This document shows, one piece after another, positions 1-5,481 of a stretch of DNA of 6,257 nt; the first letter of the stretch is position 1, and every line of letters begins with the position of its first letter. Source of the stretch: Mesorhizobium sp. (lineage in GTDB: Bacteria; Pseudomonadota; Alphaproteobacteria; Rhizobiales; Rhizobiaceae); NCBI GenBank assembly GCA_030698645.1, contig JAUYMV010000395.1:1-6257 (forward strand), read 5' to 3'. The position numbers and the translations under genes are program-made. Below the pieces are notes generated by a model that was given only the letters and a program-made list of their open reading frames with translations, had not been told where the DNA came from and did no database searches.

Positions 1-14
1 AGTTCGCCGACTGA
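1..14 (+). CDS. Possible 3' end of an upstream gene (perhaps tctC), partial
   Basis: In the third frame the window opens with codons for Phe-Ala-Asp and then TGA at 12-14. A strong stem-loop begins nine bases after this stop, and tctB starts 84 bases downstream. TTT operons usually run tctC-tctB-tctA, so the solute-binding protein gene is the expected neighbour, and a stop just before a hairpin would suit its end. Only three residues are visible, so the product cannot be recognised. The second frame is also open from the window edge to a TGA at 86-88, so that frame could instead carry the end of the upstream gene. Low confidence in both frame and identity. Confidence 0.3.
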
Positions 15-22
15 TCGCGGCA

Positions 23-57
23 GCCGGAGCGCCTCGGCGCTCCGGCCCTTGCGGGCC
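23..57 (+). repeat. Overlapping stem-loops between the upstream gene and tctB
   Basis: Bases 23-33 and 36-46 are perfect inverted repeats of 11 bases. They can fold into a 10-bp, almost all G+C stem with a CTCG loop. Bases 44-48 and 53-57 form a second inverted repeat, GGCCC/GGGCC, with a TTGC loop. The second shares 44-46 with the right arm of the first, so the two folds compete. No T-run follows, so this is not a canonical intrinsic terminator. A position just after a stop and 42 bases before tctB suggests an intercistronic mRNA stabiliser or partial terminator that lowers tctBA relative to the upstream gene; that role is inference. Confidence 0.6.
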
Positions 58-98
58 GAGCATGCTGCCCGAGCACACTGCCGAATGAAGGGACCGCC

Positions 99-551
99 AT
101 GGCTGTCGACCGCGCCAACGCCCTGTGCGGAGCGATCTTCCTCGTCCTCGGCGCGTTCTTCGCCATCCAGTCGCTCGGACTCGATCTCGGCACCGCGTTT
201 CGCATGGGGCCGGGCTTCTTTCCGCTGGCGCTTGCCGGCGTCCTCATCCTGCTCGGCGCACTCATCATCGCGCAGGCCTTGCGGGTCGACGGCGAACCGA
301 TCGGCGTGATGGCCTGGCGCGGCATGGTCTTCATCCTCCCCGCGCCGATCTTTTTCGGCCTCACCGTGCGCGGGCTCGGCTTCGTCCCATCGATCTTCCT
401 GACCGCGCTGATCGCCTGCTTCGCCTCGACGCGCATGCGCGTCCTTCCCGCGGTGCTGCTCTCGGCCGCCATCACCGCGTTCTGCACCCTCGTGTTCCTC
501 AAGGGGCTTGGCCTGCCATTCCGCATGTTCGGCCCGTGGCTCGGGCAGTAG
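99..551 (+). CDS. tctB: TctB family small membrane subunit of a tripartite tricarboxylate transporter
   Basis: This 150-residue, very hydrophobic protein is the small membrane subunit of a TTT secondary transporter. Such systems take up tri- or dicarboxylates and similar organic acids, using a periplasmic binding protein (TctC) and ion-gradient energy. Hydrophobic segments lie at about 8-26, 40-60, 74-90, 92-110 and 115-134. RMGPGFFP at 35-42 matches the conserved Gly-Pro-Gly-x-Phe-Pro element after the first TctB helix, and the C-terminal GLPFRMFGPWL fits the family end. The ATG at 99 is preceded by AAGGGA (88-93) at a 5-base spacing. The stop lies 10 bases before tctA, so the two are surely co-transcribed. 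Diverged sequence is normal for TctB, so the call rests equally on the adjacent tctA. Substrate unknown. Confidence 0.88.
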   Translation: MAVDRANALCGAIFLVLGAFFAIQSLGLDLGTAFRMGPGFFPLALAGVLILLGALIIAQALRVDGEPIGVMAWRGMVFILPAPIFFGLTVRGLGFVPSIFLTALIACFASTRMRVLPAVLLSAAITAFCTLVFLKGLGLPFRMFGPWLGQ

Positions 552-561
552 CGGGGACACG

Positions 562-2070
562 ATGGAACTCTTCGACAACCTCGCGCTCGGTTTCGCCACC
601 GCCACCACGCTGAACAACATTGCGTTCTGCTTCATCGGCGTGCTGCTCGGAACGCTGATCGGCGTGCTGCCCGGCATCGGACCGACCGCGACGATCGCCA
701 TGCTTCTGCCGATCACCTTCCAGATCGGCGATCCGACCTCGGCGCTGATCATGCTGGCTGGCATCTATTACGGCGCGCAATACGGCGGCTCCACCACCGC
801 GATCCTCATCAACCTGCCGGGGGAATCCTCCTCCGCCGTCACCGCGATCGACGGCTACCAGATGGCCCGCCAGGGCCGCGCCGGCGCGGCGCTGGCAACC
901 GCCGCGATCGGCTCCTTCTTCGCCGGCACCGTCTCGACGCTCCTCGTCGCGGTGCTGGCGCCGCCCCTGACGATGATCGCGCTCAAGTTCGGCGCGGCCG
1001 AGTATTTTTCCCTCATGGTGGTCGGTCTCGTCTCCTCGATCGCGCTTGCCAGCGGTTCGATCGTCAAGGCGCTGGCCATGCTCGTGATCGGCCTCCTGCT
1101 CGGTCTCGTCGGCACCGACATCTACACCGGCACGCCGCGCTTCAATCTCGGCATTCGGGAATATTCCGACGGGCTGAACTTCGTCGCCGTCGCGGTCGGC
1201 GTATTCGGCATCGCCGAAATCCTGCGCAATCTCGAAAACGAGCACGAGCGTTCCGTGATGGTCAAGAAGGTCACCGGCCTGATGCCGACGCGCGAGGATT
1301 TCCGCCGCATGGCCGCGCCGATCCTGCGCGGCACCATCATCGGCTCGGCGCTCGGCATCCTGCCCGGCGGCGGCGCGATCCTGGCGTCGTTCGCCTCCTA
1401 CACGGTCGAAAAGCGGGTGTCGAAGAACCCGGGCGAATTCGGCAAGGGCGCCATCGAAGGCGTCGCCGGCCCGGAATCCGCCAACAATGCCGGCGCCCAG
1501 ACCTCCTTCATCCCGCTCCTGACGCTCGGCATCCCGGCCAATCCCGTGATGGCGCTGATGATCGGCGCGATGATCATCCAGGGCATCGTGCCAGGCCCCA
1601 ACGTGGCGACCGAGCAGCCGGCGCTCTTCTGGGGCATCATCGCCTCGATGTGGATCGGCAATCTGATGCTGGTGATCCTCAACCTGCCGCTGGTCGGGCT
1701 GTGGGTGAAGCTCCTGACCGTTCCCTACTACGTGCTGTTTCCGATCATCATGTCGTTCTGCGCCATCGGCGTCTATTCGGTGAATTCGAATGTCTACGAC
1801 CTCTACTCGGTCGCCTTTTTCGGCCTGCTCGGCTACGTGCTGATCAAGCTCCGCTGCGAGCCGGCGCCGCTGCTTCTCGGCTTCGTGCTCGGCCCCCTGC
1901 TGGAAGAAAACCTGCGCCGCGCCATGATCCTCTCGCGCGGCGATTTCTCGACCTTCGTCACCCGGCCGATCAGCGCGACGCTCCTTGCGCTCGCCGTGCT
2001 CGTGCTCATCGTCGTGCTGCTGCCGTCGGTGCGCAAGAAGCGGGACGAGGTCTTCGTCGACGAGGAATGA
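562..2070 (+). CDS. tctA: TctA family large membrane subunit of a tripartite tricarboxylate transporter
   Basis: The 502-residue product is the large transport subunit of the TTT system and sits in the inner membrane with TctB. Its length is typical (about 500). It shows two pseudo-symmetric halves, each with a Gly-x-Leu-Pro-Gly-x-Gly signature: GVLPGIGP at 34-41 and GILPGGGA at 265-272. Other family landmarks are YGGSTTAILINLPGE (74-88), GPESANNAGAQTSF (303-316) followed by LLTLGIP, PGP (344-346) and GFVLGPLLEENLRRA (440-454). About ten or more hydrophobic segments span the chain, which ends in a charged cytoplasmic-like tail (491-502). I chose the ATG at 562, 10 bases after the tctB stop with GGGGA at 553-557. 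An earlier in-frame ATG at 508 lies inside tctB and adds no family sequence. The transported acid cannot be read from the sequence; the binding protein would decide it and lies outside. Confidence 0.96.
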   Translation: MELFDNLALGFATATTLNNIAFCFIGVLLGTLIGVLPGIGPTATIAMLLPITFQIGDPTSALIMLAGIYYGAQYGGSTTAILINLPGESSSAVTAIDGYQMARQGRAGAALATAAIGSFFAGTVSTLLVAVLAPPLTMIALKFGAAEYFSLMVVGLVSSIALASGSIVKALAMLVIGLLLGLVGTDIYTGTPRFNLGIREYSDGLNFVAVAVGVFGIAEILRNLENEHERSVMVKKVTGLMPTREDFRRMAAPILRGTIIGSALGILPGGGAILASFASYTVEKRVSKNPGEFGKGAIEGVAGPESANNAGAQTSFIPLLTLGIPANPVMALMIGAMIIQGIVPGPNVATEQPALFWGIIASMWIGNLMLVILNLPLVGLWVKLLTVPYYVLFPIIMSFCAIGVYSVNSNVYDLYSVAFFGLLGYVLIKLRCEPAPLLLGFVLGPLLEENLRRAMILSRGDFSTFVTRPISATLLALAVLVLIVVLLPSVRKKRDEVFVDEE

Positions 2071-2074
2071 CGGC

Positions 2075-2120
2075 GGCGACGATCTGAATCATGTTGGCCG
2101 ATCTCCTGGCCGATGTCGCC
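2075..2120. repeat. Inverted and direct repeats between convergent tctA and tRNA-Leu
   Basis: GGCGAC (2075-2080) and GTCGCC (2115-2120) are inverted repeats with a 34-base interior. Inside that interior TGGCCGAT occurs twice (2095-2102 and 2107-2114), and its GGCC cores can pair with each other. A nested structure is therefore possible on either strand, in the only space available to end both tctA and tRNA transcription. No T-run follows the structure on the plus strand. On the minus strand a short TTTT lies next to the tRNA 3' end but ahead of the repeat. It may be a Rho-type or weak bidirectional end; this is uncertain. Confidence 0.3.
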
Positions 2121-2136
2121 ACTCTTCATAAAACCA

Positions 2137-2222
2137 TGGTGCGGGCGGCGGGGATCGAACCCGCATAGCCAGAGGCCGAGGGATTTTAAGTCCCTTGCGT
2201 CTACCAGTTCCGCCACGCCCGC
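2137..2222 (-). tRNA. tRNA-Leu, anticodon UAA, CCA encoded
   Basis: Read on the minus strand, this 86-base gene starts GCGGGCG at 2222 and ends with the pairing CGCCCGC, discriminator A and an encoded CCA at 2139-2137. The anticodon arm has the AGGGA/TCCCT stem and loop CTTAAAA, giving UAA, which reads Leu UUA (and UUG by wobble). The T arm is GCGGG-TTCGATC-CCCGC. A long variable arm with a GCC/GGC stem marks it as class II, and the D arm carries the usual GG. All of this is directly visible. It lies 34 bases downstream of the hydrolase stop on the same strand and is convergent with tctA. UUA is rare in GC-rich genomes, so demand on this tRNA is probably low. Confidence 0.97.
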
Positions 2223-2231
2223 GCGGCTTCT

Positions 2232-2260
2232 GGCGTAGCGAAGCGTCGGCCCCCGATCAA
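2232..2260 (-). promoter_or_regulatory. Possible tRNA-Leu promoter overlapping the hydrolase stop codon
   Basis: On the minus strand TTGATC (2260-2255) and TACGCC (2237-2232) are separated by 17 bases and would start transcription only a few bases before the mature tRNA end at 2222. The -35-like box includes the TGA stop of the upstream hydrolase (2259-2257). The -10-like box is poor. The tRNA could instead be processed from hydrolase read-through. Confidence 0.28.
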
Positions 2261-3225
2261 GCGGCAAACGCGCGGGCCGCGACGCGCCGGATCAGCGCGA
2301 CCACCTTGTCGGTCGCGCCATATTGCGGGTGATGGCCGATGCCGTCGAGCATCTCGAAGTCGAGATCCCTGACGCGCGCGCGGAATGCGTCGCCGTTTTC
2401 CGCGTAGCTCAGCACGCGGTCGGCCGTGCCGAACGCCATGCCGGCCGGCATGTCGATCTCGCCAAAGCGCCGCTGCAGGTCGGGCATGTCCTCGGCGACG
2501 GCCACGAGGTCGGTGACCATTGCGTAGAAATGGCCGGGCCGCAGGCCGAGCCAGCCGCCGCCCTCCGTCATGTAGCGCTCGGGCGTGGCTTGAGGCCCGA
2601 ACACGTAGGCCAGCGTCTGCGGCGCGAACTTCAGCGCGGCGGGAATGGCGACCGTCTGCGCCATGATCCAGCGCTTCAGCTTCGAGCGGATGTAGATCGG
2701 CGCCATTTCCGGCGGCACCCCGTCGCGGTGCCTGGTCAGGGCCGCGAGCAGCACGATGCCGGAGATTTTTTCCGGGTGGTTGAGCGCCACGGTCAGCGTG
2801 ATCATGCCGCCCAGCGAATGGCCGACGACGAGCGGCTTTTCGAGGCCGAGCCGGTCGATGAATTTGGCCACCAGCGCCGCCTGTTCCGGCAGTCGCCCGG
2901 TGGCGCCCGGAACCCGCGTCGAATAGCCGGCGCCCGGCCGGTCGATGGCGATCAGCCGGAAGCCGTCGAGCCTGCCGAACAGCGGCTGGCGGAAATGGTG
3001 CAACGTGCCGCCGAGCCCGTGCACGAAGAGGATCGGCCTGCCCGCGCCCTCGTCGACATAGTGGATGCGGTTGCCGTCGACGTCGATGAACTCGCCGACC
3101 GGCGGCACGGCCGCTTCCGCGCGCCTGGCGATGCGCTGCGTGACGTAGACGAAATAGCCGATTGCGCCGAGCGCTGTGGCAAGCAGCAGGGCGATGAGGG
3201 TCGAGGCGATCGTGGCGAGGGTCAT
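2257..3225 (-). CDS. Membrane-anchored alpha/beta hydrolase
   Basis: The 322-residue product is an alpha/beta-hydrolase-fold enzyme, probably an esterase, lipase or related carboxylic-ester hydrolase; the substrate cannot be told. Residues 3-28 form one hydrophobic N-terminal segment (uncleaved anchor or signal) followed by basic residues (R31, R34, R35), so the catalytic domain is probably tethered to the inner membrane. The oxyanion motif HGLGG is at 69-73 and the nucleophile elbow GHSLGG puts the catalytic serine at 137. FGTADRV gives the likely acid Asp269 and GIGHHP the catalytic His298. The triad is complete and in order. A mobile lid region lies at about 165-245. I chose the ATG at 3225: it has GGAG five bases upstream and starts just before the membrane segment, whereas a longer frame to 3375 adds unlikely sequence and crosses the promoter region. 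It is a single gene, divergent from the CinA-like gene and followed by tRNA-Leu. Confidence 0.9.
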   Translation of the reverse strand: MTLATIASTLIALLLATALGAIGYFVYVTQRIARRAEAAVPPVGEFIDVDGNRIHYVDEGAGRPILFVHGLGGTLHHFRQPLFGRLDGFRLIAIDRPGAGYSTRVPGATGRLPEQAALVAKFIDRLGLEKPLVVGHSLGGMITLTVALNHPEKISGIVLLAALTRHRDGVPPEMAPIYIRSKLKRWIMAQTVAIPAALKFAPQTLAYVFGPQATPERYMTEGGGWLGLRPGHFYAMVTDLVAVAEDMPDLQRRFGEIDMPAGMAFGTADRVLSYAENGDAFRARVRDLDFEMLDGIGHHPQYGATDKVVALIRRVAARAFAA

Positions 3226-3249
3226 GTGCGCTCCGGGCTGGACGGCGCC

Positions 3250-3277
3250 ACCATAGCCGCCTTGCGCCGCCCGGCAA
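3250..3277 (-). promoter_or_regulatory. Possible promoter of the alpha/beta hydrolase
   Basis: On the minus strand TTGCCG (3277-3272) and TATGGT (3255-3250) are 16 bases apart, which places a start near 3243, about 18 bases before the ATG at 3225. The match to the sigma-70 consensus is partial and the region is GC-rich. It is supported mainly by position. Confidence 0.33.
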
Positions 3278-3322
3278 GGCAATCCATGCCGCGCCATAGG
3301 CGAAACGCGGAACTCGCGCCCA

Positions 3323-3351
3323 TTGCGGCGCGTCCCGCCGGGCGCTATCTC
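3323..3351 (+). promoter_or_regulatory. Possible promoter of the CinA-like gene
   Basis: TTGCGG (3323-3328) and TATCTC (3346-3351) are 17 bases apart. They would give a short leader of about 20 bases containing the GGAG site at 3367-3370. Partial match to consensus; position and spacing are the main support. Confidence 0.35.
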
Positions 3352-3378
3352 CACTTCACCTGTTTCGGAGAGCATGCC

Positions 3379-4119
3379 TTGAGCGACATCATCACAGCCG
3401 CAATGGTCGTCATCGGCGACGAAATCCTGTCAGGACGCACCAAGGACAAGAACATCGGCCACCTCGCCGACATCCTGGCGGCCATCGGCATAGACCTGAA
3501 GGAGGTCCGCATCGTGCCCGACGAGGAGGACGAGATCGTCGCGGCGATCAATGCGCTGCGCGTCAAATACACCTATCTCTTCACCACCGGCGGCATCGGC
3601 CCGACGCATGACGACATCACCGCCGATTCGGTGGCGAAAGCCTTCGGTGTGCCGTGCGAATACGATGCGAAGGCGTACGCCATGCTCGAGGCGAGCTACG
3701 CGACGCGCGGACTGGAGTTCACCGAGGCGCGCAAGCGCATGGCGCGCATGCCGGTCGGCGCCGACCATATCGACAATCCGGTCTCGCTGGCGCCGGGCTT
3801 CCGCATCGGCAACGTGCATGTGATGGCCGGCGTGCCGGCGATCTTCCAGGCGATGCTCGACAATGTCGTGCCGACGCTTCGCTCCGGCGTCGTCATGCTG
3901 TCGGCGACGGTGCATTGCCCGCATGGCGAAGGCGTCATCGGTGGCCCGCTCGGCGACATCCAGAAGGCCAATCCCGATACGATCATCGGCTCCTATCCGA
4001 AATATCTCGACGGCAAGTTCTGGACCGAACTGGTGGTGCGCTCGCGCTCCGCCGAAAGCCTCGCCAGGGCCAAGGGAGAGATCGAGGCGATGCTGGCCGG
4101 CCTCCAACCGGCGTCCTGA
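3379..4119 (+). CDS. CinA-like competence/damage-inducible protein A domain protein (MoCF_biosynth fold)
   Basis: This 246-residue protein is a stand-alone version of the N-terminal domain of CinA (COG1058), related to the molybdopterin-binding MoeA/MogA fold. In full-length CinA this domain has pyrophosphatase activity on ADP-ribose-type substrates, while the C-terminal domain is a nicotinamide-nucleotide amidase. That second domain is absent here, as is common in alphaproteobacteria, and the physiological role of the short form is not settled. Visible motifs are [13 protein letters not shown] (13-25), the nucleotide-binding [13 protein letters not shown] (69-81) and [11 protein letters not shown] (149-159). 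The start is taken as TTG at 3379: GGAG lies at 3367-3370, eight bases upstream, and rhizobial relatives begin with the same Ser-Asp-Ile-Ile. An out-of-frame ATG at 3374 stops after two codons, and the in-frame ATG at 3403 would cut into the first strand. The reading frame stays open far upstream, antisense to the hydrolase, but that part is not coding. Confidence 0.93.
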   Translation: MSDIITAAMVVIGDEILSGRTKDKNIGHLADILAAIGIDLKEVRIVPDEEDEIVAAINALRVKYTYLFTTGGIGPTHDDITADSVAKAFGVPCEYDAKAYAMLEASYATRGLEFTEARKRMARMPVGADHIDNPVSLAPGFRIGNVHVMAGVPAIFQAMLDNVVPTLRSGVVMLSATVHCPHGEGVIGGPLGDIQKANPDTIIGSYPKYLDGKFWTELVVRSRSAESLARAKGEIEAMLAGLQPAS

Positions 4120-4176
4120 GCGCCGGCGCGCGGCCCTCCCGCACCCGCGTTTTCTGGGGAGTCCGTCACGCCGCCC

Positions 4177-4206
4177 TTGCGCATCCGGCCCCGGGTCGGG
4201 TAATCC
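4177..4206 (+). promoter_or_regulatory. Possible gpt promoter
   Basis: TTGCGC (4177-4182) and TAATCC (4201-4206) are 18 bases apart in the 122-base gap after the CinA-like gene. A start near 4213 would leave the GGAG at 4227-4230 in a short leader. It suggests gpt is not solely dependent on the upstream gene. Partial consensus match only. Confidence 0.33.
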
Positions 4207-4241
4207 GGGCTGCATTCCAGCCGCACGGAGTGCCCAAGACA

Positions 4242-4739
4242 ATGTCCCTGCCCGAAAAGGCCTTCCCGGTCACCTGGGACCAGTTCCACCGCGACGCGCG
4301 CGCGCTCGCCTGGCGGCTTGCCGGCGTCAACGGCCAATGGAAGGCGATCGTCTGCATCACGCGCGGCGGTCTGGTGCCGGCCGCGATCATCTCGCGCGAA
4401 CTCGGCATCCGCGTCATCGAGACGGTGAGCGTGGCCTCCTACCACGACTACACCTCGCAGGGCGAACTCGCCGTGCTCAAGGAGGTGACGCCCTCCCTGC
4501 TCGAGAACGACGGCGCCGACGTGCTGATCATCGACGATCTGACCGACACCGGAAAGACCGCCGCGATCGTCCGCGCGATGATGCCCAAGGCGCATTTCGC
4601 CGCCGTCTACGCCAAGCCGAAGGGCCGGCCGATGATCGACACCTTCGTCACCGAGGTCAGTCAGGACACCTGGATCTATTTTCCCTGGGACATGGGCTTC
4701 ACCTACCAGAAACCGATCGCCGAAGACCATCGCGGCTGA
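4242..4739 (+). CDS. gpt: Xanthine (xanthine-guanine) phosphoribosyltransferase
   Basis: The 165-residue product is a type I phosphoribosyltransferase that salvages xanthine, and probably guanine, by joining it to PRPP to give XMP/GMP plus pyrophosphate. It lines up along its whole length with E. coli Gpt (152 residues). [17 protein letters not shown] (41-57) is the early loop with the conserved Arg-Gly-Gly. [14 protein letters not shown] (94-107) is the PRPP-binding motif with its paired aspartates. AKPKGRP (124-130) matches the family, and [12 protein letters not shown] (141-152) carries the tryptophan (149) that packs on the purine in E. coli Gpt. The ATG at 4242 has GGAG at 4227-4230, an 11-base spacing that is rather long. 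A GTG at 4230 is in frame and would add four residues; family members start at Met-Ser-Leu-Pro-Glu-Lys, so ATG is preferred. No signal peptide; cytosolic or peripheral at the membrane. Confidence 0.96.
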   Translation: MSLPEKAFPVTWDQFHRDARALAWRLAGVNGQWKAIVCITRGGLVPAAIISRELGIRVIETVSVASYHDYTSQGELAVLKEVTPSLLENDGADVLIIDDLTDTGKTAAIVRAMMPKAHFAAVYAKPKGRPMIDTFVTEVSQDTWIYFPWDMGFTYQKPIAEDHRG

Positions 4740-4880
4740 TTCGCCTCCGGCGGGCCATCGGCGCGCCGGTCTGCCCGGATTCGAGGGCGACCGGCTCTTT
4801 TCCGGCAGTTTGGCGGCCACTGCATCGCGCCAGCGGCGAGAAAGCCGGCTCCGGCGGGCAAAAAAACCGCATTCCCACCG

Positions 4881-4930
4881 CAATTATCTCTTTTTTCACT
4901 TTCAAAACACCTAATTAACCCCAATATTAT
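4881..4930 (+). promoter_or_regulatory. AT-rich island with probable promoter for the Nudix gene
   Basis: Only 13 of these 50 bases are G or C, in sharp contrast to the surroundings. TTCAAA (4901-4906) and TATTAT (4925-4930) are 18 bases apart and form the best sigma-70-like pair in the window; the start would be near 4937. A T-run (4891-4896) lies upstream, and an A-run (4860-4866) lies just before the island. TTAACC (4915-4920) resembles one half of a CtrA site, but the other half is not convincing. The rest of the 225-base gap (4740-4880) holds no gene that I can support. Confidence 0.5.
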
Positions 4931-4959
4931 TGAGGCGGCAAACCACTTTGAGGCGGTAA
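4930..4959 (+). repeat. Two direct repeats TTGAGGCGG(C/T)AA ahead of the Nudix start
   Basis: The 12-base unit occurs at 4930-4941 and 4948-4959 with one mismatch and an 18-base period. The first copy overlaps the end of the proposed -10 box and the likely transcription start. The second holds the GAGG (4950-4953) that is the probable ribosome-binding site for the TTG at 4965. It could be a tandem operator or a small duplication. The repeat itself is certain; its role is inferred from position. Confidence 0.55.
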
Positions 4960-4964
4960 TCAGG

Positions 4965-5474
4965 TTGACGATCATCACGCATACAACGCGCAAACGCTGG
5001 ACGGTGAGGCTTCGCCGCCTCTTCGGGGCGAAGCCGTGCCGTGTGCAGGTCGCCGCGCTGCCCTGGCGCAAGGTCGACAACGCGGTCCAGGTCATGCTGA
5101 TCACCAGCCGCGATACCGGCCGCTGGGTGCTGCCGAAGGGCTGGCCGGAAGGCGTCGAGAAACTGCACGATGCCGCGGCGCGCGAAGCCGTCGAGGAGGC
5201 CGGGCTGACCGGCGCCGTCTCGGCGGTCGAGATCGGCCGCTACTTCTACCGCAAGGCGAGGCGCTCGGGCGACGACGTTCAGTGCGAGGTCCATGTCTTC
5301 CCGCTCGAAGTCGACAGGGTCGCGGACGACTGGGACGAAAAGCGCAAGCGGACGCGCAAATGGGTGTCCGCCACCGACGCGGCGCGCCTCGTCAACGAGC
5401 CGGATCTCGGCGAAGTGATCGCGCATTTCTGCGCCAATCCGCGCCAGGTCCTCGCAAGATCCCAGGCCGCATAG
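4965..5474 (+). CDS. Nudix hydrolase, diphosphoinositol-polyphosphate-phosphohydrolase-like subgroup
   Basis: The 169-residue protein contains a perfect Nudix box, G-x5-E-x7-REUxEExGU, at 59-81, with Glu65, Arg73, Glu74, Glu77 and Glu78 as the metal and catalytic residues. WVLPKGW directly before it (54-60), and the basic stretch DEKRKRTRKWV (124-134) after the core strands, are typical of the DIPP/Nudt4-like subgroup. These enzymes cleave a nucleoside or inositol diphosphate linked to another moiety; bacterial members often hydrolyse dinucleoside polyphosphates. Substrate here is unknown. The N-terminus is strongly basic (R9, K10, R11, R15, R17, R18). The start is TTG at 4965, with GAGG at 4950-4953 (11-base spacing). 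No ATG or GTG precedes it in frame within the leader, and the first internal Met, residue 44, is inside the fold. It is cytosolic, stands alone with its own promoter, and converges on the flavin reductase with only 7 bases between stops. Confidence 0.93.
   Translation: MTIITHTTRKRWTVRLRRLFGAKPCRVQVAALPWRKVDNAVQVMLITSRDTGRWVLPKGWPEGVEKLHDAAAREAVEEAGLTGAVSAVEIGRYFYRKARRSGDDVQCEVHVFPLEVDRVADDWDEKRKRTRKWVSATDAARLVNEPDLGEVIAHFCANPRQVLARSQAA
5008..5035 (+). repeat. Strong inverted repeat inside the first Nudix codons
   Basis: GGCTTCGCC (5008-5016) and GGCGAAGCC (5027-5035) are perfect 9-base inverted repeats around a 10-base loop. An alternative 5-bp stem, GAGGC (5006-5010) with GCCTC (5017-5021), would compete with it. 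Both fall in codons 14-24, about 43 bases after the TTG start. No T-run follows. It may be a chance product of Arg/Gly/Ala-rich GC coding, or an mRNA element that affects early elongation. Confidence 0.45.
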
Positions 5475-5481
5475 CCGCCCG

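Noticed and set aside
499..1245. Minus-strand 248-residue open frame
   Set aside because: It is a GC-rich antisense shadow of tctA with Arg/Asp/Gly-rich low-complexity content and no recognisable motifs.
2137..2222. tRNA-Leu as an integration (att) site
   Set aside because: tRNA-Leu genes are common attachment sites, but there is no integrase, no second copy of the tRNA 3' end, and no change of composition in the window.
1833..2267. Minus-strand frame of 144 residues through the tRNA and the tctA end
   Set aside because: It contains the familiar false peptide produced by translating a tRNA-Leu gene and is antisense to tctA.
2323..3378. Long plus-strand open frame leading into the CinA-like gene
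   Set aside because: It is antisense to the hydrolase, which has a full catalytic triad. Family homology begins only at the TTG at 3379, where a ribosome site is found.
4120..4129. Palindrome GCGCCGGCGC right after the CinA-like stop
   Set aside because: It is short with no loop and no T-run, so neither a terminator nor an operator can be supported.
3430..4242. Minus-strand 270-residue open frame
   Set aside because: It is a shadow of the CinA-like gene with His/Arg/Asp-rich composition and no motif.
4747..4769. Stem CCGGCG/CGCCGG just after gpt as a terminator
   Set aside because: The stem is only 6 bp with an 11-base loop and no T-run, and such pairings are frequent by chance in this GC-rich sequence.
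3993..4883. Minus-strand 296-residue open frame across gpt
   Set aside because: It is antisense to gpt, whose whole-length family match leaves no doubt about the true coding strand.
4912..4930. CtrA box (TTAA-N7-TTAA)
   Set aside because: Only one half-site is good; the second position reads ATTA or AAAA, so I do not call a site.
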